Shown here in pieces: positions 36,579 through 46,552 of a stretch of 64,000 bases of DNA. Where the stretch lies: assembly GCF_001625575.1 (NCBI RefSeq), contig NZ_AUXV01000015.1, positions 78,836-142,835 of the forward strand. The letters are read 5' to 3'. Made by a program: the position numbers and the translations under genes. The notes under the pieces were generated by a model that saw only the letters and a program-made list of their open reading frames with translations, was not told the origin of the DNA and searched no databases. This DNA comes from Pseudoalteromonas luteoviolacea S2607. Its GTDB lineage: Bacteria; Pseudomonadota; Gammaproteobacteria; Enterobacterales; Alteromonadaceae. The number at the start of each line of letters is the position of its first letter. Positions within the stretch are counted from its first letter, which is position 1.

Positions 36579-37796
36579 CTAGTTATTTGCCAGTGCTGGC
36601 GTCAGTGTTTTGCCATCGCCATCAACCTTTGACAATAACTGTAGGCCCAATATATTCGCAACTGTCGGATAAATATCAAGGTTATTAACTTCTGGTAGCA
36701 TTAAACCTTGCTTAAAGGCCGGCCCATGTGCGACAAACATTGCGGCCATGTCTTTACTGTAAGGGTAACCGTGAGCACCTTTAGCAGTAATCTTTTTATT
36801 TGTGCCAAACCCATAGGGCGGTGTAGCCTCAATAATAATCTCTGCGGTGGTATCATCGATGGTTACCCCTCTTGCTTTCAACACATCGTGACTCAGCACT
36901 TCGAATCGCTCAGCGCCAACTTTCGTGAAATACGCTTTGAGCTTCTCGATATCGACGTTTGCATGAGGCTTTTTATATAAATGAACGCGTGTGGTACCGT
37001 TTTTAACTTCAAAATCGTCAAAGTCAAAATCTAGCTCGCTAAGCACAATCGTCTTATTTGGCTCTACTGACACCATGCCATGATCGGACACCAAAACCAA
37101 ATTTACATCATAATCAACTTCCGATTGTAATCGTGCCCAAAGTTGCCCAATCAATTTATCAACGAGCTGCACCGCATCGTAAGTCTCTTTTGCGTCTGGT
37201 CCAAAATCATGTCCCATGTCATCGACAAGTGAAAAGTAACCAGCAACAAACCTTGGCCTTTGTGTGCTTTCTAACTGCAGCCAAGCAAGGATCTGATCAA
37301 CGCGTTTTTGATAACTTCCATGCTTTGAGTAATGCATAAAGTAACTTGGTGTTCTGCCATTAAAACGCGCATCAGATTCTGGCCAAAAGTAGGTAGCCGC
37401 CTTTACACCTTGCAACTCCGCCAGATTCCAAAGTGGGACTCCGTTTAGCCACGTGCTATCTTTCAGCCCCGTGCCCATTTTATAGCACTCCTCTCGTCGC
37501 TTATTGCAAAAGTAATTATCAATAATGCCGTGGTTAGATGGTAATAAACCCGTAATAATTGAGAGATGGTTCGGAAATGTTTTAGTTGGATAAACTGGGC
37601 GCATATGACTCGCCCTGACACCTTTATTGGCAATCTGAGCTATGTTTTTAGCATCATGCTTTTCAATATAGTCCCACCTAAAACCATCAAGAGAAATTAA
37701 TACAACACTTTGCTCACCTTTATTATCAGATGAAAAAGCATTAAACGAAAAAACCGTCAAAATTAAAAATACAGCTGTAATGTAATAATACTTCAT
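36579..37796 (-). CDS. Nucleotide pyrophosphatase/phosphodiesterase (ENPP-like, alkaline phosphatase superfamily)
   Basis: 405 aa with signal peptide 1-22. The two-zinc active site is readable: LISLDGFRWD (Asp37), nucleophile Thr73 in TKTFPNH, VDDMGHDFGP (Asp and His), VSDHGM (Asp-His) and the late His in KGAHGYPYS. HLSIITGLLPSNHGIIDN is a strong ENPP-family stretch. Relatives cleave nucleotides, dinucleoside polyphosphates or phospholipids outside the cytoplasm, releasing NMP or phosphate-containing products. It is a single gene, upstream of the RND operon on the same strand but 244 bp away. It could work with nucleotide scavenging, like the EEP lipoprotein at 16.6 kb; that link is inference. 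Confidence 0.92.
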   Translation of the reverse strand: MKYYYITAVFLILTVFSFNAFSSDNKGEQSVVLISLDGFRWDYIEKHDAKNIAQIANKGVRASHMRPVYPTKTFPNHLSIITGLLPSNHGIIDNYFCNKRREECYKMGTGLKDSTWLNGVPLWNLAELQGVKAATYFWPESDARFNGRTPSYFMHYSKHGSYQKRVDQILAWLQLESTQRPRFVAGYFSLVDDMGHDFGPDAKETYDAVQLVDKLIGQLWARLQSEVDYDVNLVLVSDHGMVSVEPNKTIVLSELDFDFDDFEVKNGTTRVHLYKKPHANVDIEKLKAYFTKVGAERFEVLSHDVLKARGVTIDDTTAEIIIEATPPYGFGTNKKITAKGAHGYPYSKDMAAMFVAHGPAFKQGLMLPEVNNLDIYPTVANILGLQLLSKVDGDGKTLTPALANN

Positions 37797-37926
37797 TATT
37801 ATTCTCGAGAATTTAAAATTTTCGATACTGTATATTTTAAATATTTCAAATTGGAAGGGCTAATGACCCCCAAACGTAATATTTGAGGTATTTAACCTAA
37901 ATATAAGATAAACAACAATATGAAAT

Positions 37927-37950
37927 TGGAGTGTGGCTTGGCCACCTCCA
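37927..37950 (-). terminator. Hairpin after the S66 peptidase gene
   Basis: TGGAG and GTGG pair with CCAC and CTCCA around CTTGG with one bulged base, directly after the stop codon. On the minus strand AATTTCAT follows. A probable terminator. Confidence 0.55.
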
Positions 37951-37951
37951 T

Positions 37952-38980
37952 TTAAATCAATGTTTGGGTAATACTTCCTTGAGATTGTGTCAGCTCAACC
38001 TTGGCTAACGCGCCGTTAATTAAAGTTAAATTGGGCGCTAGGTGACCAATATCCACATCATAGACCACTGGAATAGAAAGCTCACCAAGTGCCATGGTTA
38101 AGGCCTCTGTACCACTCACTGGATCTGAGTCGTTGTCCAATACAGCATTACGGCCAATCAATATGCCTGATACATTATTAAAAGCGCCTTGCAGTTTTAG
38201 CCCTTGTAGTGCTCTGAAGTATTGCGTTGGCGACAATTCTGCATTTTCCAAATAAAGAATAAATGACTCATTCTCGCAGGCTTTTGGGTTAAAAAACTCA
38301 GAGCCATAAAGCATCATATGAATATCTAAACAGCCGCCAGTTAAACGGCCTGAAAACGTGACTGAGCTCTCTTCCCGTATACCTTTATTCAATACTTTCC
38401 ATTTTACAGGTTCAGTTAAATTAAAAGCTGCATTTGGGTTTTTGCTGTAATCTGCATATTGCGCTTCATAAAAACGCGCATTGTGCTGCTTGAAGCTACT
38501 CCCTTCGGCCAAGCTCAAAAAATCCAACACTTTTGATGTTAGCCCATCGGTTTGATTCAAACTCAATTGCATCAAGTTGGTGCCATGGCAAGTCGCCCAG
38601 CCTAATTTTGTAGTAATGGATGTCAGCACTGTGCTGACATCTGAAAAGCCGAGTATCCACTTTGGCTTGGCATGTTGTAACCTATTCCAATCCAATAAAG
38701 GCAGTAAATCCATAGCCATTTCACCGCCCCAAGGCGCCATAATAGCATCAACATTTTCATCACATAAAAATTGCATGAGCTCTTTGGCGCGCACTTTGGC
38801 GGACGCGCTCACATGCTTGGCGTTCTCTCTCAAGCACTTGCCTTCAAGCACTTCAAACCCTCGAATACGTAAATCACTTAACACCACATCAAGACGTGGA
38901 TGCAAAGCCGCTGGCACGCCAGAAGAAAACGCTGTAATTGCGACTTTACTGCCACGAGATAAGGGAGCTGGGTACAACAT
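37952..38980 (-). CDS. S66 family peptidase (LD-carboxypeptidase/MccF-like)
   Basis: 342 aa from an ATG with AAGGAG upstream. N-terminus LSRGSKVAITAFSSGVPAAL and RIRGFEVLEGKCLRENAKHV, then MAPWGGEMAMDLLPLLDW. The nucleophile is Ser113 in GFSDVS; a Glu (YLENAELSP) and a late His (DVDIGHLAPN) complete the Ser-Glu-His triad of family S66. Members cut L,D-bonds in murein peptides (LdcA) or detoxify peptide antibiotics such as microcin C (MccF). There is no signal peptide, so it acts in the cytoplasm, as both groups do. Length and the insert at 150-200 (YADYSKNPNAAFNL) look MccF-like, but no antibiotic genes adjoin it. Confidence 0.92.
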   Translation of the reverse strand: MLYPAPLSRGSKVAITAFSSGVPAALHPRLDVVLSDLRIRGFEVLEGKCLRENAKHVSASAKVRAKELMQFLCDENVDAIMAPWGGEMAMDLLPLLDWNRLQHAKPKWILGFSDVSTVLTSITTKLGWATCHGTNLMQLSLNQTDGLTSKVLDFLSLAEGSSFKQHNARFYEAQYADYSKNPNAAFNLTEPVKWKVLNKGIREESSVTFSGRLTGGCLDIHMMLYGSEFFNPKACENESFILYLENAELSPTQYFRALQGLKLQGAFNNVSGILIGRNAVLDNDSDPVSGTEALTMALGELSIPVVYDVDIGHLAPNLTLINGALAKVELTQSQGSITQTLI

Positions 38981-39357
38981 AAAAACTCCTTTCTTATAAT
39001 AAATACGAAATTTCAGCCTAAAAAAACCTATATACCCCTGATTATCAAAGGCGCATCGGCTTATTTAAAGAATATATAAACTCAGCATACCAGTTAAAGT
39101 ATCAACAAAGTGTTAATAAGATGATTTTATAATTTAAAGGCCAAGTCAAAAATGCTTCTAAACCGCTGAAAATTATAAAAACATTATCGGTAAACACTAC
39201 TTCAAAATATATAAGATTTGCAACATAAAAATGCGACTAACTTAATTGCCAAATTGGCTGTACGAATTACGACCATTTACTATGCTTTAGTGAGCGAAAC
39301 ATTAAACCATACATAATCTGCACAGATTGTATCGTGCGTTTCAAGAGGAACAATAAT
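38981..39357. other. Divergent intergenic region, nothing recognised
   Basis: It separates the S66 peptidase and the giant lipoprotein genes. It is very AT-rich from 39080 to 39230. Only the ribosome binding sites at both ends are clear. Confidence 0.5.
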
Positions 39358-42300
39358 ATGTTTTATTCATGCAAACGGATGCATCTTGTCAGTACTTTGG
39401 TGCTAAGTATGCTTGTTGCTAGTTGTGGTGGCTCATCTGGTGGAGATTCGGGCAATCCGACAACGCCAACGCCGACGCCAACCCCCACACAGCCACAAAA
39501 CAATGCACCAACAGTTTCTATCAGTGGCGAGAACTCCATCCAAGAAAAAAAAGAGATTTCACTGACGGCACAAGCCAGTGATAGCGATGGCTCTGTAGAA
39601 TCATATTCATGGCAAATTGTTTCGGGACCATCAACAACGCTGACAAATTCCGCGACCCAAACAGTAACATTTACCACGCCTGACGTAACCGAAGACACAA
39701 CCATGACACTTCGCGTCACTGTTACTGATGATGACAACGCAACAGCAAGTGCTGACTTCAATTTAAGTGTGTCACGCATTGTTAAGTCGGTCACAATCAC
39801 GGGTTTAGTGACGGATGGTCCAATACCCAATGCCGGTTTAACGATCATTATCGGCGATCAGAACTTTGAGTTGGCTGCCGATGCCGAAGGTAAATATACA
39901 TATACACTCGATGTGGACGAATCCATGGAGGATGACTTGGTGCGCATTCGCGCAAAAGGCGGTACCACACAGTCTGAAGTCGAGTTTTATTCTCAGCTGC
40001 CCAGCTTTGCTTCAATACAGTCACAAGCTGGTGAAGATGGAGTGCTAGATAAAGATGACAACTTCGGCGTGAATATTACCAATGTCACTACATCTGAGTA
40101 TGCATTGATAACCAAAGAAGTTGGTATACCACAATCTCAAAGTGTACTTAACCAAGCTCTAGTTGGTATAGACGCTGATGAAAAGCTCACGCTAGCTGCG
40201 CTAATAAAAATAGTGGTCGATGGCGAGGGTGACGATGCTTTTGATTTACCTCCGGGCGTGAACTCAACATTCGATTTAGTGTCTAGTCAAACCGCGGTCG
40301 ATGACTTAACGAATACCATTAACGAGCAAAACCCATCCCTAATTGACAGCACAAAAAATGAAATAAAAGACGATGGCGACCTAGTAGACAGTGGCCAGAC
40401 AGGCATTACCGGTGACTTTTTGATTGGCTCGACCAGTCGATTTGAGGATTTATTTTTAGAGGCCACTTTCAGCGCAGACAACACCGGTACTTTTGCTGAT
40501 TATTCCAGTGGCAATATTACTTGGACTCAAAACGAACAAGGCCTTGTCAGTATTACATTTGTAGGCGATGTTCGCAGCAACGGCTTTCCTTGTACAGACA
40601 GCGGTGGTTCACAGCTTGTGTGCCAATTCAAATACAAAAGCGCTACTTTCTCTGTTATCGATGAGAATCCAATCGCTAAGGCTATCAGTATTAACTTCAT
40701 AGGCGACGAAATTACCGTCGTTAGTGAAGGCGAAGGTACTGTGCTTCGCAGTGATGTCTCCCGTCCAGCAGAGCTATCCATGATTGATAAGAGTAATACC
40801 ATCACACCTGATAGTGGCAAATTCAGTGGCGACTGGTACATCAACGCACTTTACTATGTCGAGACAGGCAAGTTTGCCAGCAAGGTTACCTTTAATAGCG
40901 ATGGCACCGGCAGTGCACAAACTCCATCAGGTGAATCTCGCTCGCTCTCATGGTCAATAGCTAATAATACGTTGACCATTACCTTAGCCGCCACAGATAC
41001 ACTTGCAGCTAAAACGTTTACTTATTGGATGATTAAGGGTGTGCATACAGGGTATCAGTTCTGGGCTACGACCGAGAAAACAGAGTCTGAAAGCCATAGA
41101 AGGCGCAGCGGCTTGATGATACCCGAACAACAAATTACACTCACTGAAAGTGATGCTTTAGGGCGCTTTAGAGAACATTATGGCTCGTCTGAACTACGCA
41201 ATAATTTTATCGACAATTATGTAAATGGCGCTTCTTATTACTTCTTGAGTAACTTAAGAGATGCATGGCATGTCTCCGGCCGAACGCTTGACATGGTAAA
41301 CTATATTGATAGTTCGTCAGGTACAGGCATGTCGGTTCGTCAATGCTCTGAAAACGCCACCAGCGAACAATGTACACTCCAGTGGCACCAAAAAATCGAA
41401 GTGATATCGCGCAATAGTAGCGCGTGGTTTGCACGTGTTAGTTACCCTGCGACCAGCCAAAACAGCTCAAGAGTTGTGCAGTACCTTAAAGGCCAATCAA
41501 CCTTAACGCAATTTGACTATTTTTGGTTAGACGGTAAATCTATGTATTTTATTGAAGACAGTCAGGTGCTCTCCAATCAATTTACGGTAAAAACCAATGA
41601 AGATAACTCATCGTCTCGCGTCGTGCTTACCAATGGCAATGAAATAGGCACTTACTCTATTGCTCAAGGGCTTTTGAAAATCGATCAAATGGGTGCTGTC
41701 GGTGTCACTAAGATCAACATGTTCGACAGAGATTATCTCAATGTATGTGGCTACCCAGAAGGTACCAGTTGTGATTCAGGTGAGGTTAGAGATCTATACT
41801 TTGATTTTGCCTTAGCCTCTCGTTCTCTGTCTACCACTCCGCCGACAACGACTCCACTGGCTATAGATGGTACTTGGTATATGCCCAGCTCCCCAGATTT
41901 TGTCATTGTGATCCGTGATGGCGTATGGGTGCATATGGAATTGAAGTCAGATCAAGACCCACAAGGTTTTGCAGGGCTAGAGATTGGTAGCCTAACTTGG
42001 AATGAGTCTAGTGGAGAGTTGATGGTATCTAAGGTCATTGACACTAATGGTGTGTATGGTTTTGATTCCAACCTGATGCACGTTGCCACGGTTGCCAACA
42101 ACCAACTGACACTAGACATTCAAGGGGAAAGTCCCACCATTTTAGAACGCTTAATTGACTCAAACGAGCCAAGGGTGGGTGGCTTTATCGAATACCCTCT
42201 GAGCACAGACAAAATCTTTGTGAACGTATTTCTGCCTGATAATAAATTCTTTGAAGCAGAATACAACCCTTCAATGTCTGATGGCCCGGGCATTAATTAT

Positions 42301-42810
42301 GGCTCCTATGTATACAATGCTGATTCAGGTCTTACCGAGCTAACTTATGAACTAAACCAGCTGAATACCGATGACACGACCTTCTTCTTGTATCAAGCAG
42401 GCCCTGATGTATTGCACTGGAAAGATACAGATGAAGTTGGAGCTGTTGTTCGCGTCAAGCCTAATAGTACTCAACCTTATCTAGACCCTTATAAGCTCAA
42501 ATATGAGCGATTTGCACTTAAAAATGGAGACACGACTCACTATATCGATATGTATAGTAATGGTACGGCTGATTTTGTCACCAATGGCCAAACCCGTGCC
42601 TTCACATGGACTGTGACACTTGGTCAGCTAAATTTGAAAGCAGTCACACCCAGTGCAGGCCTTGCAGTAGAAGCTTATGTTATTACACCGACAGCAAAAA
42701 TCGACGATGGTTGGAATGTCGATGTCATTATGTTGTCGCATCCTACTGTGCTTGATAATGAAGACAGTCCAGACCACCACACTAGGTTCAGCGGCACACT
42801 TCGTAGATAA
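39358..42810 (+). CDS. Very large surface lipoprotein with PKD-like domain
   Basis: 1150 aa from ATG 39358, which has AGAGGAAC nine bases upstream; GTG 39334 would add eight residues. Lipobox LVASC, then a Gly/Ser stretch and a linker of Thr-Pro repeats (TPTPTPTPTQPQ). A PKD/REJ-type beta-sandwich follows (SLTAQASDSDGSVESYSWQI to DNATASADFNLSV, about 60-145), then a carboxypeptidase-regulatory-like module (ITGLVTDGPIPNAGLTIIIG). The remaining 900 residues are a set of beta-rich units with a recurring pattern (FSGDWYINALYYVETGKFAS, IDGTWYMPSSPDFVIVIRDG, about 120-140 residues apart) that recall lipocalin-like or META-like barrels. No enzyme motif is visible. It probably lies on the cell surface as an adhesin or binding protein. 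Confidence 0.78.
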   Translation: MFYSCKRMHLVSTLVLSMLVASCGGSSGGDSGNPTTPTPTPTPTQPQNNAPTVSISGENSIQEKKEISLTAQASDSDGSVESYSWQIVSGPSTTLTNSATQTVTFTTPDVTEDTTMTLRVTVTDDDNATASADFNLSVSRIVKSVTITGLVTDGPIPNAGLTIIIGDQNFELAADAEGKYTYTLDVDESMEDDLVRIRAKGGTTQSEVEFYSQLPSFASIQSQAGEDGVLDKDDNFGVNITNVTTSEYALITKEVGIPQSQSVLNQALVGIDADEKLTLAALIKIVVDGEGDDAFDLPPGVNSTFDLVSSQTAVDDLTNTINEQNPSLIDSTKNEIKDDGDLVDSGQTGITGDFLIGSTSRFEDLFLEATFSADNTGTFADYSSGNITWTQNEQGLVSITFVGDVRSNGFPCTDSGGSQLVCQFKYKSATFSVIDENPIAKAISINFIGDEITVVSEGEGTVLRSDVSRPAELSMIDKSNTITPDSGKFSGDWYINALYYVETGKFASKVTFNSDGTGSAQTPSGESRSLSWSIANNTLTITLAATDTLAAKTFTYWMIKGVHTGYQFWATTEKTESESHRRRSGLMIPEQQITLTESDALGRFREHYGSSELRNNFIDNYVNGASYYFLSNLRDAWHVSGRTLDMVNYIDSSSGTGMSVRQCSENATSEQCTLQWHQKIEVISRNSSAWFARVSYPATSQNSSRVVQYLKGQSTLTQFDYFWLDGKSMYFIEDSQVLSNQFTVKTNEDNSSSRVVLTNGNEIGTYSIAQGLLKIDQMGAVGVTKINMFDRDYLNVCGYPEGTSCDSGEVRDLYFDFALASRSLSTTPPTTTPLAIDGTWYMPSSPDFVIVIRDGVWVHMELKSDQDPQGFAGLEIGSLTWNESSGELMVSKVIDTNGVYGFDSNLMHVATVANNQLTLDIQGESPTILERLIDSNEPRVGGFIEYPLSTDKIFVNVFLPDNKFFEAEYNPSMSDGPGINYGSYVYNADSGLTELTYELNQLNTDDTTFFLYQAGPDVLHWKDTDEVGAVVRVKPNSTQPYLDPYKLKYERFALKNGDTTHYIDMYSNGTADFVTNGQTRAFTWTVTLGQLNLKAVTPSAGLAVEAYVITPTAKIDDGWNVDVIMLSHPTVLDNEDSPDHHTRFSGTLRR

Positions 42811-42821
42811 TACAGCTCTTC

Positions 42822-42854
42822 ATGGCGCTGCCTCATCGCAGCGCCATTTAATTT
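42822..42854 (+). terminator. Terminator of the large lipoprotein gene
   Basis: A perfect 10-bp stem (42822-42831 with 42838-42847), 6-nt loop, then TTAATTT. It lies 11 bp past the stop codon. Confidence 0.75.
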
Positions 42855-42923
42855 CAAAATCCGCAACAAATCGGTATATATATTGCTCAGTAATTACATA
42901 CTTACTTGGGTGAGTTGTGAGCG

Positions 42924-43598
42924 ATGAAATTAACGCAAGACGAATTGGACTACATACATGAAGTTGTAGAGCGACCCTACTTGGAAAAAATGAATAGCCA
43001 AGTAGTTTCTGATTCACAGCAAAGGAATAAAATACAAGGCTTATTGGCGCAACTACTCATGTTCGATCCACTTAGCCTATTACTGTCTCATGATCAACAT
43101 GTTGCGTTGCAGTCATTTGACGCCAACAGTCTACTCAAACTATTTACTAGAGACATACCTCATAAGCTGTTACATGAAGAAAATGAGAATGAAATGGCTT
43201 TGCTCACGCTTATCGACCAATTGCCTAATATCATTGACGACCATGGTTTTCCACGAAACTGGCGCTTTCACCCATCCCCTAAAATCTCAATGAAACTGGC
43301 TAGTAACAGTGATAGCCCTAAGCTTACATTTACTGTAGACAGCCTTTCACTATCAGGGGCTTGCGTTATTACCTTTCCGCTAAATAGTTATATGTCTGTC
43401 GAACTATTTTTGCATGGACATGCTTGTCTAGAACTCGCCTGTGGATTAGAAATTAATATTCAAGTAGAACGCGCAGTTTCCCGAGCTAAACACCAAGTTG
43501 CCCTAGAGTTTTCACAAGCGACGCGTGATAACCCTGTGCTTAAATTGCTCATACTGAGCCAGTATGTAAAGTGCCGCTCTCAAGATCCTGACTTGTGA
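42924..43598 (+). CDS. Hypothetical cytoplasmic protein with possible PilZ-like C-terminus
   Basis: 224 aa without signal or membrane segment. Residues 1-110 are mostly helical (DELDYIHEVVERPYLEKM, LLAQLLMFDPLSLLLSHD). Residues 115-215 are beta-rich: KLTFTVDSLSLSGACVITFP, YMSVELFLHGHACLELACGL, VERAVSRAKHQVALEFSQAT, ending NPVLKLLILSQYV. The DSLSLSGACV turn and the later VALEF strand are in the places of the DxSxxG and strand elements of PilZ domains, but the RxxxR motif that binds cyclic-di-GMP is missing. I leave the function open. The stop codon lies in a hairpin arm (43573-43603), convergent with the LysE gene. Confidence 0.6.
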   Translation: MKLTQDELDYIHEVVERPYLEKMNSQVVSDSQQRNKIQGLLAQLLMFDPLSLLLSHDQHVALQSFDANSLLKLFTRDIPHKLLHEENENEMALLTLIDQLPNIIDDHGFPRNWRFHPSPKISMKLASNSDSPKLTFTVDSLSLSGACVITFPLNSYMSVELFLHGHACLELACGLEINIQVERAVSRAKHQVALEFSQATRDNPVLKLLILSQYVKCRSQDPDL

Positions 43599-43649
43599 GC
43601 GGCAAAAGACTGCCTATTGATTCTGAGCGCTCCGACAAGGCACCTTATA

Positions 43650-44273
43650 TCAGAAAGTTTGATATAGAACTCTTGCTGCTAGCAGTAAAAAAGCAGCACC
43701 CAGTACTTTTGAGATGACAGACTGGCGAGACTGTAAATTTAGTTTTTCATTGGCTGACGATGTAGCAATTGACACAAAAATAAACCATATTGCATCAATG
43801 GCAAATACTGTAAAGCACATCAGGAAAGCCAAAGATACCGTCATAGCTTCAGGGTCAATAAACTGAGAAAACAAAGCGACAAAAAAGATTGCAGTTTTAG
43901 GATTAATAAACGCGACCATAAACCCCTCTTTTGCAGCAGTAAGCCAATTGCTTGCGACCCGTTCATTTTGCGCGTCGTTGCTACCAGTTGATTTGCTCGT
44001 GAGGATCTTGAACCCTAGATAAGCTAAATATGCAGCCCCCAAGTACAATAGCCCCGTATACAATACTGGAAACTGAGAAATTAAACTGGCAAGACCCAAA
44101 ATAGACAGTGCCGCATAGCTACCTACACCGAGTGCGTGTGCCACACTGGCCGCAATTCCAGATTTAGCTCCCCCATTGATACTATGCCGAACAACGACAG
44201 CTAAACTAGGACCTGGCGACATTGCCCCCAAGGTACAAATCAATGCCAAGCTCAACCATGCAGATAATTCCAT
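43650..44273 (-). CDS. LysE/RhtB family amino acid exporter
   Basis: 207 aa from ATG 44273, five bases after AGAGG; a GTG at 44279 adds two residues. The N-terminus reads SLALICTLGAMSPGPSLAVV, with the conserved PGP, and is followed by GIAASVAHALGVGSYAALSI. Six membrane helices are visible, with the polar linker after TM3 (FKILTSKSTGSNDAQNE) and the middle KEGFMVAFINPKTAIFFVAL, where NPK is a family hallmark. Members export lysine, threonine, homoserine lactone or other amino acids at the inner membrane. The substrate is not predictable. It is a single gene, divergent from the Sel1-like gene. Confidence 0.94.
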   Translation of the reverse strand: MELSAWLSLALICTLGAMSPGPSLAVVVRHSINGGAKSGIAASVAHALGVGSYAALSILGLASLISQFPVLYTGLLYLGAAYLAYLGFKILTSKSTGSNDAQNERVASNWLTAAKEGFMVAFINPKTAIFFVALFSQFIDPEAMTVSLAFLMCFTVFAIDAIWFIFVSIATSSANEKLNLQSRQSVISKVLGAAFLLLAARVLYQTF

Positions 44274-44397
44274 ATTCACCTCTTTGAAATTGTGAACGGC
44301 GAGTTTACATAAGTTTCGTAAGCTTAGCTAACACATTTAGGCGTCTTAAAAGGTTTATACAATTACCCATGGACCCTGCCCATGACACAGATGTTAC

Positions 44398-45534
44398 ATG
44401 ACCCAGATATCTCGGAGCACAAGTCATTGTTATTTTATCCATATTGTGAACAGACTGAATTTTGTCAACGGAAAAGCTCCCCTATTTCTATTTATTCGCG
44501 ACTTCTATATTATTTCGAGGGCTGGCATCACATTAAATAAAGTAGAGCAAAGAGCATTGACCAATTTAACTATCAATAAAAAAGTCCTGATATTACTCAT
44601 CATCTTTATTGCACTGGCGGTATTGGTCTCGCTTCGTTTTTTGCCAAAAGATATACCGCAATACCAACAACCCGCGGTTGCACATGTTGAGCGTAAAAAA
44701 AGCCCTTATTCACCCCAATCAAAAAACAACACAACATCACTACATGAGCGCATCGAGCCTGTAAACGTCGAGGGCGAAATTAATGCATTAACAATCTACT
44801 CAGGTCAGCTTAGAGTCATGGACAAGCCTCAGTGGAAGTTGCCCAATAACTTTTATAGTGTATTTACGGCTTTAAAAATCGCAGCTAAAAATGGAGATGT
44901 TGAGGCAAAATACATCATCGCAATGAATTTAGAATATTGTCTTAGCGCACCACTAGACGATACTGCCCTGCAAAAAAAGCTAGATGAATACGCCAGCGAC
45001 GGTTACGGCACGTCATCTATGGACACCGCAATAGAGCAGTTCAATTATTGTAATTACATAACGCAATCAGAGCGCAGCCAATTTTTCTCGTACTTAGAGG
45101 ATGCCGCAAACAGCGGATCGGTCGCAGCACAAGAACATTTCACCAGGATACGGCCAGATTTTTATATGGAATTTCAGGGGTTTAAATCTCTATCGCGAGA
45201 TGAGTACATACTAAAGCAAGATACCTACATTGAGCAAAGGGTGTCTTTTTTGAAACAAGCGGGTTTGCATGGCAGTGAGCAAGCACTAAAATATTTATCA
45301 TATTTATACCACTCTCAACAACTAAGCCAAAATAGCCTTGCGAACGCTTATGCATTGAACAAAGTCATTGCTCAGATCACTGACAATAGCGACACGCATA
45401 ACCGCTATGCAAAATATGAGCAAAGCCAATATTTACAACTAACTGCCGAAGAGCTCGATACTGCCCATGAAATTTATGAACACTGGATTTCGAGCATTCG
45501 GGCTAACGGAACCTATTACCCGAGTAAGTATTGA
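44398..45534 (+). CDS. Membrane-anchored Sel1-like repeat protein
   Basis: 378 aa in the longest frame. The first 50 residues are odd (many aromatic and basic residues), and the true start may be near a TTG at about 44555, just before NLTINKKVLILLIIFIALAV, a single membrane segment (about 62-80). The periplasmic part contains helix pairs typical of Sel1 repeats: AALKIAAKNGDVEAKYIIAM-like, YLEDAANSGSVAAQEHF, and LKQAGLHGSEQALKYLSYLY. Such repeats serve as protein-binding scaffolds. No partner is evident. It is convergent with the NTF2-like gene downstream. Confidence 0.62.
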   Translation: MTQISRSTSHCYFIHIVNRLNFVNGKAPLFLFIRDFYIISRAGITLNKVEQRALTNLTINKKVLILLIIFIALAVLVSLRFLPKDIPQYQQPAVAHVERKKSPYSPQSKNNTTSLHERIEPVNVEGEINALTIYSGQLRVMDKPQWKLPNNFYSVFTALKIAAKNGDVEAKYIIAMNLEYCLSAPLDDTALQKKLDEYASDGYGTSSMDTAIEQFNYCNYITQSERSQFFSYLEDAANSGSVAAQEHFTRIRPDFYMEFQGFKSLSRDEYILKQDTYIEQRVSFLKQAGLHGSEQALKYLSYLYHSQQLSQNSLANAYALNKVIAQITDNSDTHNRYAKYEQSQYLQLTAEELDTAHEIYEHWISSIRANGTYYPSKY

Positions 45535-45681
45535 TATGTTGCATGCTCTGTTTTTGCAACCGACCCTAAACACAGACTGGGTAACTAAATATGGCGAGGC
45601 TCCTTTCAATAAGCACATACAAATTAGCTCAAAAACCCCTTATAATGCTGGTTAATTACCAGCGTACATGCAAGCGAGACT

Positions 45682-46149
45682 TTACTCTACAGCGCCATTT
45701 TTAACACTTTCTCTCTCTACGTACTGCGCCACTTTACTTGTAATTTGCCACTTTTTACCATCAAAGATTAAATTCAAATAGTCGACATAACCATGCTGTT
45801 TATTTTCACCCCAAGTGAACTCAACAGTTGCGTTAGCTGCATTTTTAGTTCTTAGAAGCTGAGTGATTTCGATCTTGGCATTCCACTTATTTCCAGTATC
45901 GACCATTTTAACAAATTGGTTTCGGTCATAATTATGAAACATGTTTCGCCTATCAAAAAATTGAATTGTCGCTGTTTCCTGAAATGCCGCTTCTACACGC
46001 TTACCAACGCCTTCACTCACCCCTTTAATGTATGAGTTAACAGCTGCCTGTGGCGTAGTAAATTCTTGTGCACTCACACTAAACACTGTGCTTGATAAAA
46101 GCGTTAGGCCTGTTGCTAAAATTAACTTTCTATACACTACTCCCCCCAA
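45682..46149 (-). CDS. Secreted NTF2-like (putative lumazine-binding) protein
   Basis: 155 aa from TTG 46149; a GTG at 46137 (codon 5), behind GGGGGGAGTA, may be the real start. Signal peptide to about residue 27 (LILATGLTLLSSTVFSVSA). The mature domain has the NTF2 order: TPQAAVNSYIKGVSEGVGKR, VEAAFQETATIQFFDRRNMF, YDRNQFVKMVD, ANATVEFTWGENKQHGYVDY, LNLIFDGKKWQITSKVAQYV. This matches the Lumazine_bd_2 group of NTF2-like proteins, which bind or turn over small ligands. The ligand is unknown. It is a single gene. Confidence 0.82.
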   Translation of the reverse strand: MGGVVYRKLILATGLTLLSSTVFSVSAQEFTTPQAAVNSYIKGVSEGVGKRVEAAFQETATIQFFDRRNMFHNYDRNQFVKMVDTGNKWNAKIEITQLLRTKNAANATVEFTWGENKQHGYVDYLNLIFDGKKWQITSKVAQYVERESVKNGAVE

Positions 46150-46552
46150 TCATTGATTAATTTCTGTTTATTAGACTTATATGACTACCTGATTTATTTA
46201 ACTTACTAACCTACTAAACTTTCAAGATGTTAACCAGAGGGATTACATAAAAATATGTCATTGGAGAGTAGTTCTATTTATAATGGGACAAGCCAACCCT
46301 AAATCCGATTTAGCAACTTTACCTATGACCCCTAACCTCATAAAGACATGCTCGGATAAGCACAGTAATAGTGATTCGTACTCGAAATAAATAAGAAACA
46401 ATGATACTTAGCTCACTTTTTACACATTGCTATTATTTACCTACCGTAGAACTGCTGGAGGTAAGAATATTATTAGTGAATTAATATAAATAAATAGCTA
46501 CAATAATCGCCAAAATTTTATTTTCATACAGTTAACTAGCTAAGGGAAGAAA
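46150..46552. other. Divergent intergenic region, nothing recognised
   Basis: 403 bp of AT-rich sequence between two divergent genes. The only clear element is AAGGGAAG (46542-46549), the ribosome binding site that supports the TTG start at 46553. Confidence 0.5.
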
